Part shown: piece by piece, positions 9,676 to 20,510 of the stretch | Numbering within the stretch: position 1 is the first letter of the stretch | Layout: each line of letters opens with the position of its first letter | Assembly: GCF_030864355.1 (NCBI RefSeq) | Contig: NC_083400.1 | Coordinates: 883,001 to 947,000, forward strand | Reading direction: 5' to 3' | DNA length: 64,000 nucleotides | Source of the DNA: Cutaneotrichosporon cavernicola | Taxonomy: Eukaryota; Basidiomycota; Tremellomycetes; Trichosporonales; Trichosporonaceae | Notes under the pieces: model-generated | The model's database searches: none | Told to the model about the DNA's origin: nothing | What the model saw: the letters and a program-made list of their open reading frames with translations, nothing else | Translations under genes and position numbers: made by a program

Positions 9676-11545
9676 GGTGATGCAGAAGACGTAAGAGGCT
9701 GCATTGAGTGACTGTGGAATCAGGATCGATCGCGGGCCAGGTCTTGGGTGAGAAAGTGCTGCCACCCTGGGAGGATGGCTGCTTCCCGCCGTCCAGGAAC
9801 ACGGGTGACTCTTCCCTTCCTCGGATATGCACCGGCGGCATTTCCCGCATGCATAGCGGCTATGGAATGGTAATGGTAACTTGGGACCCCAAAGCGTCTT
9901 CATGACGGCAGCGGCAGCGACGCTTCAGTGCAACACCAGGAGCCATGAGCCGTTCTGCTTGACATGTTCCATCAGACCTCTGGCAAGTGTCCAAGTGTCC
10001 AAGTGCCCAAGTGATGTTTGGAGGTGGCTGCTGGGTGCTTGACGACTGGTGTGTGAGTAGTTTGCTGGTTGTTGCCACCAGGACAGCAACTCTAGCCCCC
10101 GTAACGCCTAATCGGTTTACCACCCAATATACCGTCGCAAAGGTTGTTTGGCTGTTCCCCGCAGTTTGCCAGAGGGTTTGCAGAGGGTTTTTCAAAGTTT
10201 GCTGGGAAGAAGATTACGACGTGATCCCTGACCAACTCAAAATACATATTAAAATACCTTTCTCAGCCGGTATTGAGATTACTCGACTGTTCATCCAGCG
10301 CCATCCCTGGATTGCTTCTCAGCCGAACAGGCGTCCCGCATTCTGGTTCAGACCAAGTCTTAACAAGGCTGTTTATCCCCTTGTCCTCTTGTCCCCTTGT
10401 AACTCCACCTACCGCTCCTGCCACAAGCACTCGTCGTCTGCGTGTGAAATCCTCAGCCCCGGCCCAGGGCAGACGTGACTCCCGATTGATTATTCTACGA
10501 GGTCCGGAACGTCGCGATCCCTGGGATTCGTTGGCCAAGTTACCTTGCCATCACTCGCGGCTGATCGGAACAACTAGAACACGTTGCGTCTGTAGAACAC
10601 ATTGCATCTGCCGCTAAACTGTACTCTGGCTGACATACAGAGATCGGAACTAACAGGCCCCAAAGCATATCTACATTACACTAGCAAGGGGCAAGCAGCT
10701 CAACATGCCTCACCAGGGCGGCTCGGTTACATTCCAGCCAAGGCTGCAGCTGCGGCTGTGAGCTTGGTGACTGTTAGGATGTTGTGTGCCAGGGTGCTAC
10801 GTCCCAGGCTTGTGGGCCGTACCTGCAGTGCCTACTCGCCCAGTCCCTGATTAGCCACGTGACATGTGTCAGTGCGCCAGACACCCGCCGAGCCATTGCG
10901 ACGCCCGTATCCGGGTGTAACCAGGTGCCGAGATGAAGTGTGATGACTGTACACGCTCGGATAGAGGGAATCACTCAACACATGCATTCTAGCTGTTGAT
11001 GTGTATAAGCATAATCTTGTTCAACGTTGGCAAACAACTTAGTATCCTTGTCACTCTACAATGCTCGCGGCTAGTAGAGGCCCGACTCCAGCCACGACAC
11101 AATAGTCGCCACGCCTCAAATGTGGCCCAACACCTATACTCCTTCCGCATTGTCGTTTACAGCATCTGGCGAGTCGAAACTATTCCACGGCCAGCCCATC
11201 CACAGTGATTAGCTCATGTCCGGGATGCTACTCCCTCGCGGGGGAAAACGGCTGAGAGAGTCTCGGACTGGGACAATCAACCAGGCTAGCATAAATGACA
11301 CGGATTGGCGGCCGTTTGCCCGTCTGCGTCAGCGCCAGCCGCGGACCTTGTCGGAGATGACAACGGTAAATGTCAATTGGCTCAATTCAGGAATGATATG
11401 TGGGCACACGTCGACGTTGTTTGTGCCAACCACGCCAGGGTTAGTTTCCAGCTTATCTCGGAATGTATTCTGCTATTATTGCGTCGTAATCTAGGCTCTA
11501 AATTATACTAGCGGTAATGTACAGTGCGAAGCGTACTGGCTACAG
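9676..11545. other. 1.9-kb intergenic stretch without recognisable gene
   Basis: No frame here has family marks or a consistent splice model. A short AAGTGTCC/CAAGTGCCC tandem (about 9990-10012) and one CACGTG (10856) are the only structures noted. It lies upstream of the AhpC/TSA_2 gene and downstream of the hydroxylase gene. Confidence 0.5.
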
Positions 11546-12505
11546 CTACTCATCGCGGTGCTGGCGGGCCCACTCGCGCTCGACGTCTGCGCGGCGTCGG
11601 TCGCTGAGGTCCCACTTTGTGCGGAGGAGGGTGTCGAGGATACTGGGCGATCCGAAGCCGTCGGAAAAGCTCACGTAGCCGCGCATGTGGTGTTCGAGGT
11701 GTGCGCGGTTATCGAGGAAGTCTGCGAGGAAGGTTGTGACGAATGATGGCCGCTCGAGGAGTTTGTATGCCGTCTCCTTCTCTTGTTCAGACATGGGTTT
11801 CTCGCCGAGGTTCTCGAATTTGGGCCGGAACGAGACGGCAAAGTCGTATCCCGAGTGTTCGTACAGGCCTCCAATGGCGCCGGCGCCGGCGATGAGGAAG
11901 TGGAAGAAACGGCCAGACCCACCGCCGCCAACAAGAGAAAGAGGGACGAGGTACGGGCAGCCGATCTCAATAAAAAAGTCGATGGGGGACATGTAGCATG
12001 CGCTGATGGCCGAGCTGGCGCGCGTGGAGTGGTGTACCGAGTGCCGGAGGAATTTCATCAGGAAGACATTCGGCGCGTGCAGGATGTATCTGTGGCCAAC
12101 GTATTGGATGATTTCGTGACCGAGCGCCATGAGGGGCAGGTTGACGAGAAACCTAATGGGGTGGAGAGAGGGGCCGACGAACGCGAGGCCGAAAACCTCC
12201 ATCAAAAACATGAATGGAAGGAGGACGAGGATCTGGTTACGAAGCACGTTGGGGAGAAGGTGCATGTATTGGCTTTTGCGGGTGGCGCGCACTTTGGAAG
12301 AACGCAAGGCGGGGACATGGTCCATTGCCTCGAAGAGTAGTCCGACGGCGTGGAAGACGACCATCTGCACAGCCCATGTTTGGACGGAGAGGGGGAGGGG
12401 GAAAGAGAAGGTATCTCGGCCAGAGGGTACTGCCGAAGACGGAGCGGTGAGGTTGGTCCCAAAGTGCAATGGCACCAAGGGTAGTGGTGGGACGACTGTT
12501 GCCAT
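11546..12505 (-). CDS. Fatty acid hydroxylase / sterol desaturase superfamily membrane protein
   Basis: Single exon of 319 residues. The His boxes of the di-iron superfamily appear in order: GHEIIQYVGHRYILH (about residues 150-165), HSVHHSTRASSA (about 175-185) and HLEHHMRGY (about 275). Hydrophobic segments flank them (WAVQMVVFHAVGLLF, ILVLLPFMFLMEVFGLAFV). Relatives are ER membrane oxygenases acting on sterols, sphingoid bases or fatty acids; the substrate cannot be read from sequence. The start is the first ATG, followed by a Pro/Leu-rich leader. The absence of introns is unusual for this window. Superfamily call is firm; it is not clearly ERG3, ERG25 or SUR2. Confidence 0.88.
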   Translation of the reverse strand: MATVVPPLPLVPLHFGTNLTAPSSAVPSGRDTFSFPLPLSVQTWAVQMVVFHAVGLLFEAMDHVPALRSSKVRATRKSQYMHLLPNVLRNQILVLLPFMFLMEVFGLAFVGPSLHPIRFLVNLPLMALGHEIIQYVGHRYILHAPNVFLMKFLRHSVHHSTRASSAISACYMSPIDFFIEIGCPYLVPLSLVGGGGSGRFFHFLIAGAGAIGGLYEHSGYDFAVSFRPKFENLGEKPMSEQEKETAYKLLERPSFVTTFLADFLDNRAHLEHHMRGYVSFSDGFGSPSILDTLLRTKWDLSDRRRADVEREWARQHRDE

Positions 12506-13115
12506 GATGAGGAGAGGTGGATGAAGATATCGCCGCCAGCGTGCAGGTCAGTATCTTATGAGTCGGCCGCCGGTCGATACTTGCATCGTCGCCACTTGAG
12601 ATTACAAGATTTGTACAGTAACAAACAGTCGGCTACGTCATCAGAGTCAGAGGGTGATGTATGCCCTCCTACCACCTTGCCTTGCAGCTGACAAATTCCA
12701 CACGGTTCGGGCTCGCGGACTCTGGTACCCCTCGGGTCCGTTCGGGCAGCCAGCGTCATCCCCGATGGCCTGGCCAGGTGGATGAGGTGCGCGGACTTGG
12801 CCGGCCGGGCGCTCCTGTCTAGTTGCTGCGTGCTGCCGTGGCCGACGACGGTTGCAAGCCGACGACGGTTGCAAGCCGCCGCCACTCGCAAACATTGTGC
12901 GCGGGTCGTGCTAGCGCATCGCCGTCCAGCTTGGCCACTACCATGGACCGAGGACTGTATGTTGGGGGCGATGAACCGTAAGCTTTAAGCTGAAGTTTGG
13001 ATTCAGCCGCGCGGTGCCTCGCACGTGTCCAACATGATTTCAGGATCAAAGAGGCTTCGGGCATGCGGCGAGTCAGCGACAAGCTGGCCGGGCGCCGAGC
13101 GGCGCGCCGAGCCGC
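12506..13115. other. Intergenic stretch between hydroxylase gene and minisatellite
   Basis: No gene is supported. A 17-bp direct repeat (GACGACGGTTGCAAGCC) occurs twice near 12844-12880. The region lies 5' of the minus-strand hydroxylase gene. Confidence 0.5.
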
Positions 13116-13505
13116 GGTGTACAGTATCGAGTGGATGCAGCAGCGCGGTGCACAGTATCAGGTGGATGCAGCGGCGCGGTGTACAGTATCAAGTGGATGT
13201 AGCGGCGCGGGGTACAGTATCATGTGCATGCAGCGGCGCGGTGTACAGTATCAAGTGGATGCAGCGGCGCGGTGCACAGTATCAAGTGGATGTAGCGGCG
13301 CGGGGTACAGTATCAAGTGGATGCAGCGGCGCGGGGTACAGTATCATGTGGATGCAGCGGCGCGGTGCACAGTATCGAGTGGATGCAGCGGCGCGGGGTA
13401 CAGTATCAAGTGGATGCAGCGGCGCGGGGTACAGTATCGAGTGGATGCAGCGCGGTGCACTGTATCGAGTGGATGCAGCGCGTACAGTATCAAGTGGATG
13501 CAGCG
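13116..13505. repeat. 31-bp minisatellite, 13 copies
   Basis: The unit is GTGTACAGTATCAAGTGGAT followed by GCAGCGGCGCG. Ten full copies are followed by three shortened ones that lack part of the GCGGCGCG end. Copies vary at a few fixed positions (GTAC/GCAC, AAG/GAG/ATG, GCAGCG/GTAGCG). Since 31 is not a multiple of 3, open frames through the array shift phase at each unit, so the apparent proteins here are artefacts. The array ends 172 bp before the DUF4396 gene. Confidence 0.97.
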
Positions 13506-13677
13506 TTTCTCTGGATGCTAGATAAAAGGACACCGCGAAACTCCCGCACCGTCTGCGGCAGATTCGCGGAGGCACGGTGCGCGAGATTCGCGGAGCGGTG
13601 GAGTGGTCAGCCAGCCAAAGCCAAACCGTACAAAAGACAGTCGAAGCAACGGGGATTCTTCACGCCTTGACACCATC

Positions 13678-14327
13678 ATGTCTGTCCGTCTTTATGCTGC
13701 ACGCCCGCTCTTCCGAACACGGCCGGGGGTGGGGTTGCGAGTGGGTGGGGTCGGATTGCGAGTGGGTAGGGAGCTGGAGGGCAGGCAACTCGTGCGCGCC
13801 TCTTCCACAGCCTCCTCCACAGCCCCACAAAGGCCGTATCTCACACCTGCGTTCTGGAAGTGCAGGCATACGTGGCGGCGCGCAATGGTCAACACATTCC
13901 GATGCCTCGTGGGGTGCAGTATTGGTGACTTGAGCACGATGGCGTACCTCATGGCAAACTACCCCGATATGGACATGGGAACGTCCATGGTCCTCTCCAG
14001 TACGTCCACTTCCTCGCTTCCTCGCTGACAGCTGTGAGCGCCGGCATCACAACCTCCATTCTGCTCGAGACGACGCTGCTCCACCTAGGCAAGGACAGGT
14101 TGCCCTGGGGCGCAGCCGCCAAGACGGCAATGGGCATGAGCCTCGTCTCAATGATCGCAATGGAGTTTACCGAAAACCTCGTCACCCTCGGATTGTCGGA
14201 TTCAACCACTACCATCACGAGCCCCAACTTCTGGGCAATCACCGGCCTCAGCATGGCTGCTGGCTTTGTCGCGCCCCTACCGTACAACTACATCCGTCTC
14301 AAGCTCTGGGGCAAATCTTGCCACTAA
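13678..14327 (+). CDS. DUF4396 membrane protein, probably mitochondrial
   Basis: Two exons, 13678-13999 and 14032-14327, about 205 residues, joined over a 32-nt intron. The first ~50 residues are rich in Arg, Ala and Ser with few acids (MSVRLYAARPLFRTRPG...VRASSTASS), like a mitochondrial presequence. The DUF4396 core follows: FWKCRHTWRRAMVNTFRCLV, GCSIGDLSTM, a hydrophobic segment, GMSLVSMIAMEFTENLV and SPNFWAITGLSMAAGFVAPL. Bacterial DUF4396 proteins are small membrane proteins with a similar Cys/His core, sometimes linked to copper proteins; no activity is established. The gene converges on the Zn2Cys6 factor with 86 bp between stops. Confidence 0.8.
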
Positions 14328-14413
14328 TATAACAATGTTTTTATGCTACACCACACCCATCCCGAGCATCATAGCCTCCCAGCTCCTGCGGGTCAGTCCT
14401 ACCGATGCGTGAC

Positions 14414-16989
14414 TCACTCAAACGCAAACTCCGTGTCAAGCTGGGTCTGCTCCGGCATCAGTTGCGCAACCGTCCACTGGTCCAACTGCAGAGGGACATT
14501 GCCCAAGCCCGAGACGCCTGGTAGGAACTGTGGCGCGCGGGCCAGCCCCTGCTGCGACATGCTGGCGCGCGGGCTGACCGCCACATCGTGCAATGCCGCC
14601 TTCTCGGCCACCTGCTGCAGCACCGTGTCAAGGTCGTCCGAGTCGACGGCCTCTGCAATCCTCAGCGACTAGGGTCAGCTCCGTCAGCAAGTTGACTCAC
14701 ATCGATCATGGCCCCGACAGAATGCAAAACCTTATCGCCAACCATGCCGTACATGTCGCCCTTGCCCGCTCCCAGCTCCTGCAGCGTAGAGTAAGCCTGC
14801 TCGATCTCAGGCTGCAGGCTCGCCTTGGACGACGGGTCGAGCTTGCACTGGATGAACAGCACGAGAATGGCCGACAACTGATGCACGATGAGAAACTTGT
14901 TATGCCTCAGGGCGACTGAGATCAACTCTGACACATCCCCTCAACTCACTCCGTGAAGGGTTCTTGCGAACTTGGCCGCGGAAATTCGTCAACATCGTCT
15001 GCGCCGCCGTGACCACCGTCACCTGTGAGTAGTGGTACCGCTCTTCCTTGAAGCTCAAAATAAAAAACGGACGGTGCAGCCTCAGGATGCGCTGGTTGTA
15101 CGAGCTTCCGTCAGCCCGAGTTGGTGGTGAGAGCTCACCTCTGCGTAATACACCAAGCAAGCATCTCTTCGTCGTTCAGGTTGCCATTCAGTCTCAGCTC
15201 CATGAGCTCGCGCATGTCTTTCTGCAGGCCGCTGTCGTACTCGAGCGCTGTCTCGTACGCCAGCGTCGAGGCGTGTCGCAGCGCGGCAGTGATCTTGCGC
15301 GAGTGGTCGGCCATTCGCACCTGGAACAATGTCCAGATGATCTCGGTTCTGGAGTCAGCTGATAATCGACCACGCGGCTCACTTAACACTGAGCGGGGCC
15401 GGGGTGAGACGCTCGGGCACAGTGAGGTCGTTCTCGCAGTAGTTGCTCGGCATGGTGTTGTCATAGTTGCCTGATGTCAATGTAGCCTTTCACCCAGGCT
15501 CACCCATCGGGAACACTGTTGGCGGGACCGTCTGCATGTCGGAGAACCCGCAGCTGCTAAACGCGTCCGTGTACAGCGTAGCCTGGAAGACGCGCAGAGC
15601 GATCTGACGCGCGAGGTCGTTGTGGCCAGGCGGCAGCATTGGATCGTCAGGGAGAACCGCCGGCTTGCTGTCTGGACCGAGGCGATCGAGCCCGAGCGCC
15701 TTGACGATGCTGCGGGTCAGCTTCCTGCTCACGTCAGCCGGCTGATACGCACCCTGCGGCGATATCCATCCACATCCAGGCACTCGTCAGCTTGCAGTTC
15801 CCCGGGATGAATGCTGGGTGGCAACCGATGCCGCTGAGTGTCAGCCCAAGTGCTGCGAATTTGGCTTACCCGGCGGGCATCCCGACGATAAGCGCAGCCA
15901 GGACGCGCATCTGCGGGAGATAGACCCATGTAGCACAGGCCAGGCTCGTCTCCAGGGCCTCGAACATTGTCGAGGAGAGCTGAATGAGAGCTTGAGGATC
16001 CATCCTGATGCCCGGGAGCAGAGTGTTGGCCAGAGCCATTGAATGGGAAGCTGTCCTGCGGCTTAGCGATGAATGAGGACGTGACCTTACCAGATCATTG
16101 AACACAGCAGAGCCGTCCAGGCCGGATCTATATTGCGCCACATGTTCGAGGCACGCAGTGTCTCGAACTGCTCGACCTCACGGCGGAATACCCCTTCGTG
16201 AATGAATGTTCCTGGGAATGAGTTGGCGGGGGCCATATTTCCAGGGACTACTTACTGCTCTGTTTCATTTCTTTAAAGTAATGGTCGACAGTGAGCATGA
16301 GCACGTGGTGGGTAGGTATCGACTTGATAACCTCAGACATGTCGCGCATCCAGCGCCCATTGCGCTGCTCGACGGGTATCACGCATGCGGTGATGTCTGG
16401 CCACTTGTTGCGGTACTGGTGCGAAACTTGGCCGACCCGGACGGGTCGTCGATAAGTCGCAGCGTCCTGGGATACCGATGTTGGGGTGACCATCTGTGGA
16501 GCGCCGTGGATTTCGTAGGGATCAACCAAATCCTCGAGGATTGACACTGCGACTTCGAGCTCTTCGGCACGCATATTCGACACCTTCTCGTACGCTCGCG
16601 GTGCTATGTGCGGCGGTTCTGCCCCGCGTCCGCGAGAGAACTCGCTGATGGGCGATACGCCGTTCGAGTGCTGGTTTTGGCAGAACGTGCCCGTCCGCGC
16701 CATCTCTTCGATACGGGACTTGAACGCCTGGAACTCGTCCTGGGTCACAAAAGTCTGCGTTGGTGGCGGCGTTGAACCATCATCGTAGTGGCAAGCCTCA
16801 CCTTCCTTGCGCTGGACACAGGTCGAGCAGGGCTGGGCTTTGTCGCATTTCGTCTTGCGGTGCTTACTGCGGTCAGCTCGATCGCCTTCCCGAAGCTCAC
16901 CATGGCAGACAAGACAAGGTGGGCCGCTTCCGCTTCTTGATGGGTTTATGGTCCGAAGACTGCTTTGAGGGCGAACTCGCCGCCGACAT
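14414..16989 (-). CDS. Zn2Cys6 fungal transcription factor (11 exons)
   Basis: I assembled 11 exons with 10 mostly 31-45 nt introns; frame holds at each. Exon 1 (16989-16901) plus exon 2 (16866-16256) give the Zn2Cys6 cluster SCLPCKHRKTKCDKAQPCSTC with its last Cys in EGEAC. The Cys codon itself is split by the intron. Later exons show the fungal_trans fold: TFIHEGVFRREVEQF, WTALLCSMIW, VYLPQMRVLAALI, WMWMDIAAGKLTRSIVKALGLDR. Then come long helical segments and a C-terminus ending QTQLDTEFAFE. It is a nuclear DNA-binding regulator of unknown targets. The last exon ends 86 bp from the convergent DUF4396 gene. Confidence 0.88.
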
Positions 16990-17742
16990 GGAGGAGTGGT
17001 GGAGTGAGCAGCGTGCAGGATGAAGTGAAGGGGGGGGTTATAACAGGGTTGGAAATGAGGGCAGCAAGGTCGTGTATGAGGACAGTGTATACAGTAGAAC
17101 AGAATGAGACACAGTTGGGATTGAATGAGAAGAGTGAGACAACATGACCTGAAAGAGACAGTTGTAGACTATAGTTGGGTTACGATCATTACAATATGAC
17201 GATGACTCATTCTGATTGTAATATCGACTCGGGCGATACACCTTCCTCCCCCCCCCTTACTAACCCTTACTAACTGTATTGATTCAATCAGATTTGGATT
17301 CTAACCCAGCCCTGACAATTGTGATCATAGACACGGAACCAAACATGGCTTTTTAGACCCCACGACCTCGAACTCGTCCAGATCACTGGATCACGTGTTT
17401 GGCCGGCTACATGCTTCCGGATACAGAACAACCAACCCTAGAGCCCTAGAGCAACTGGGCGACCTTGGCGGGATTAGAATGCACATATGCATCTCTGGAG
17501 AATACTGTCTCGGAGGATGGAGACCATAGGGCCTTCTGCAACTTTTCAAGCCCGAGACGGACACGTTTGAGGAGTGTGGGCGGTTGACCACGGTTGATCG
17601 GTTGTGGCCGAAACCGGTCGGTCACCCGGCAACTGGGCACACCACGAGCCGGGGCTTTAAGCCTGGCGCCCACCACAGCACCACGACAAACCACCTCCTC
17701 ATCACTCATTGCCCATCGCCCATCGCCCATTGCCTACTCATC
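16990..17742. other. Intergenic region between divergent TF and phosphotransferase genes
   Basis: Shared 5' region of two divergent genes. A C-rich run lies at about 17244-17256, followed by TTACTAACCCTTACTAAC. No gene is seen. Confidence 0.5.
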
Positions 17743-19021
17743 ATGACACTCCCAGTACGTGACGGCACGGCGTACGGCGAGGTCCGCTCGCCGCTCGACA
17801 AGGCCAAGCTCGTGCCCTATCTCGAAGCGAACGTCGCTGGTTTCAAGGGCCCTCTGGACATCAAGCAGTTTGGCGTGAGTCGCATGATACCCAAGCTGAC
17901 AGCAGTTTGGCCAGAGCAACCCTACATATCTCCTTGAGACGCCATCAAAGAGCTATGTGCTCCGTCGCGCGCCCTCGGGCAAGCTCCTGAGCTCGACTGC
18001 GCACCGCGTCGACAGGGAATACCTCATCCTCGAGCGGATCAACAATTGGAACGCCAAGCTGCCCGCGAGCAAGGCTGCCCTCCGTGTGCCAGTGCCCGAG
18101 GTTTACTGCCTGTGCGAAGATCGTGAGGTTGCGGGTGCCCCGTTCTACGTCATGGATTACCTCAAGGGCCGCATCTTCACCGACGTGCAGTTGACCACCC
18201 TCGCCCGCGAAGAGCGCGATGCCATCTGGCAGGGATGTGTTCACGCACTCACGCTGCTGCACGCGGTGCCTGTCGAGCAGCTCGAGCTGCCCAAGTCGTT
18301 TGCACCTGACATCAAGGCCAAGCCCTACTTTCCACGCCAGGTTAAGAGCATGCTCAAGGTCAGCGCGTCGCAGGGCGCCGCTCCAGTGCCCGAGTACCCC
18401 GGCGGCATCCTCGGCGACATTTGGGGTTCAAAGGAACTCGTACCGTATTATGAGAGCGGATCGGGGCGTGTCGCGGCCGCTGACGATGCGCACGGCCCCT
18501 CGGTCGTGCACGGCGACTACAAGCTCGACAACATGATCTTCCACGCGACCGAGCCTCGTGTCATTGGTATCCTCGACTGGGAACTGTGCACGGTCGGCTC
18601 GCCACTCGCCGACCTCGGCAACATGACCATTCCGTTCAACTACCCCCCACTGACGGAAGAGGAGAAGGCGACAATCAGCAAGAGCGGTAGCCAGCAGATG
18701 GGTCTCGGTGGGCTTCCCTCCAGCGAGACGGGCATCCCGACGCGCGACGACCTCGAAGCCTGGTGGGTCGAGGGCATCAACGCGGGGTACAGTGCCCACG
18801 GGCGGACTGGGACGCAGTGGGCGTACCCGATCCCAAACATGCCGTGGGTACGCTCGTGGATGCTCTTCCGCCTCGCCATCATCATGCAGGGCATCGCGGC
18901 GCGTGCTGCGCTCGGCCAGGCGTCTAGCGCGTCTGCGACGGTCACGCGCGGAGGCATGGACTTTTTCGGCAGGGTCGCGATGGGGGCCAAGAACGAGAAG
19001 CAGGACAGCGCACGGCTGTAG
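17743..19021 (+). CDS. APH-fold phosphotransferase, ACAD10/11 kinase-domain-like
   Basis: Two exons, 17743-17874 and 17906-19021, about 415 residues. Splicing restores IKQFGFGQSNPTYLLE, the Gly-rich loop of this family. Further marks: YVLRRAPSGKLLSSTAHRV (nucleotide-binding Lys/Arg region), VHGDYKLDNMIFH (catalytic loop, HGD...N) and GILDWELCTVGSPLADLG (metal-binding Asp). The C-terminal WMLFRLAIIMQGIAAR is typical of the ACAD10/11 N-terminal kinase domain, which in animals phosphorylates 4-hydroxyacyl-CoAs. In many fungi this domain stands alone, as here. Substrate is inferred only. The acceptor is CAGCAG, so one extra Gln is possible. Confidence 0.9.
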
Positions 19022-19420
19022 TTGTACGCGTAGATTATCTGACATGTAGGGAAGCAGTTGGCCTTGGCGGTGGGGATGGGTATGTGGTCGCATCTGGTCG
19101 CTTGATGCCGCCAGTGCCCCATTCCAAATTGAAAATGTCCACAAGGTGTTGATGTGGCGATACTGGTACGAGTGTCGGGAGAGATGGCCATGTTAACTAT
19201 GGGTTCCCCGTTATGGCAGTGTCGCTCTGGCTTTATATGAGAGGTTGAGGTGATGACATTGTAGCTACGGCCTAGCCCAACGGCACACTCTAGAGGCTGC
19301 CACTTGGAGTGGGGCAGCAATGGAACATTGCTGCAGAAGAATTAGGGAAGAGGGTGAGGTCACGTGATCATCGTGGCGCCCCGAGACAAGGTCCTTCTAA
19401 CAGCTGTGCCTGGCGAGGGC

Positions 19421-19448
19421 GGGTATACTGTCCCGGGTATACTGTCCT
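19421..19448. repeat. 14-bp tandem repeat, two copies
   Basis: GGGTATACTGTCC(C/T) at 19421 and 19435. It lies upstream of the thioesterase gene and contains the palindrome GTATAC. Confidence 0.8.
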
Positions 19449-19547
19449 TAGCATTGAAACAATATGGAAAGGTACAGTAATAGCAATAGCTTTAGCTCAC
19501 GCGAAACCCTCGTGAGTTCCACGTTGAGTTCGGGGTTCGGGCGTAAA

Positions 19548-19614
19548 GCCGGGAGTGGGAATGGCCGGCGATCGCATAAGCAAGCGGCGATCACCGGCCA
19601 TCCCCACTCCCGGC
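19548..19614. repeat. Near-perfect 28-bp inverted repeat (hairpin)
   Basis: Left arm 19548-19575 and right arm 19587-19614 are reverse complements at 26 of 28 positions, with an 11-nt loop. The arms are GC-rich (GCCGGGAGTGGG at the left end). It sits between the phosphotransferase (ends 19021) and the thioesterase (starts 19700), 86 bp before the latter's ATG. No gene is seen in 19022-19699 besides this and a small tandem repeat. Confidence 0.9.
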
Positions 19615-19699
19615 AACTTGCCCTCTGCCATCCCGGGTTTAGTGAATCGACCTTAAGTTGATCTTTGGGGATGAGACTTGTTGCAACTACACAATCGCC

Positions 19700-20417
19700 A
19701 TGATGACCGACACAGAAAAGCAGCAGCAGGACGGGGGGGCGGCGACCGACAGCCGCACACGCGCAATGGTGCCAGCCGTCGAGGAGGACACGGTGCTGCT
19801 CAAGCGCTGGCTGCGACGCATGCCGTTCGCGGGCGACACGTTCGCATCGAGCTGCCGTGCGATCGAGGCCGAGCCCCTCCCCCCAATTAACACCAGGGGC
19901 GGGCGCGACGCCGAGGGCTGGACGGCCGTGTATGAGGTCACTGTCAAGCCAGAGTGGGTGAACGGGGGCGGGGGGCTGCATGGCGCTGCGGGCGCTTGGA
20001 TCGTCGACAGTATGTCTATTTTCTACAGTACATCTGAAACACGGCTGACGAAAAGTGTTCACAAACACGACGATTAACCGCCTTGCTACGGACACATGGA
20101 ACCCGTGGGGACCCAGCATCAACATTGAGATGAACTACTACGCGCCAGCCCCAGTGTGAGATATGTGTCGGTCGCGCTGACGGAAGTGGAATGCGCCTCC
20201 GTGTCGAGACGGTCATTGAGCGTATGGGCGCATCAATCAGCACGTGTCGCTGTCTCGTGAGTTGTGCCGTGGTTAAGCTGACTCGGAGATCTCGGATGCC
20301 GAGACGGGCCGCCGCGTCGCGGGCGGCATGCACACTGTCATGCGGCCTGCAGGACGCAAGCATAACCCAAACATCCTCCTGCTGCCCGAGCGCACCAAGC
20401 CGTTCGCCAAGCTGTAA
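19700..20417 (+). CDS. Hotdog-fold acyl-CoA thioesterase (ACOT13-like)
   Basis: Four exons: 19700-20009, 20056-20155, 20187-20256 and 20289-20417, 202 residues. Frame is kept at all junctions and family order is restored: a core with GGGLHGAAGAWIVDS (the loop and helix before the active site), WGPSINIEMNYYAPAPVGMR across exon 2/3, RVETVIERMGASISTCRCLI, then SDAETGRRVAGGMHTVMRP. PaaI/ACOT13-type enzymes hydrolyse acyl-CoAs. The classic catalytic acid on the helix is probably the Asp of WIVD. No targeting signal is clear; ATGATG gives two possible starts one codon apart. It converges on the cytochrome b561 gene, 93 bp between stops. Confidence 0.8.
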
Positions 20418-20510
20418 CAGTACAGAATCGGGATGGGATACATTTGACGTAGCTATTATTGCCTGGTGACTAACATTGTTCTGCACTTTTTTCTTCTGAA
20501 CTCACACGAC

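Noticed and set aside
9676..11545. Possible decayed transposon in the 1.9-kb gap
   Set aside because: No transposase, reverse transcriptase or terminal repeats could be recognised by eye.
13116..13505. CRISPR-like array
   Set aside because: Units are directly abutting with no unique spacers, and the DNA is eukaryotic.
12997..13525. Two overlapping frames encoding repeated YSIKWMQRRG-like peptides
   Set aside because: They are two readings of a 31-bp minisatellite whose period shifts frame every unit; no protein selection is possible in both.
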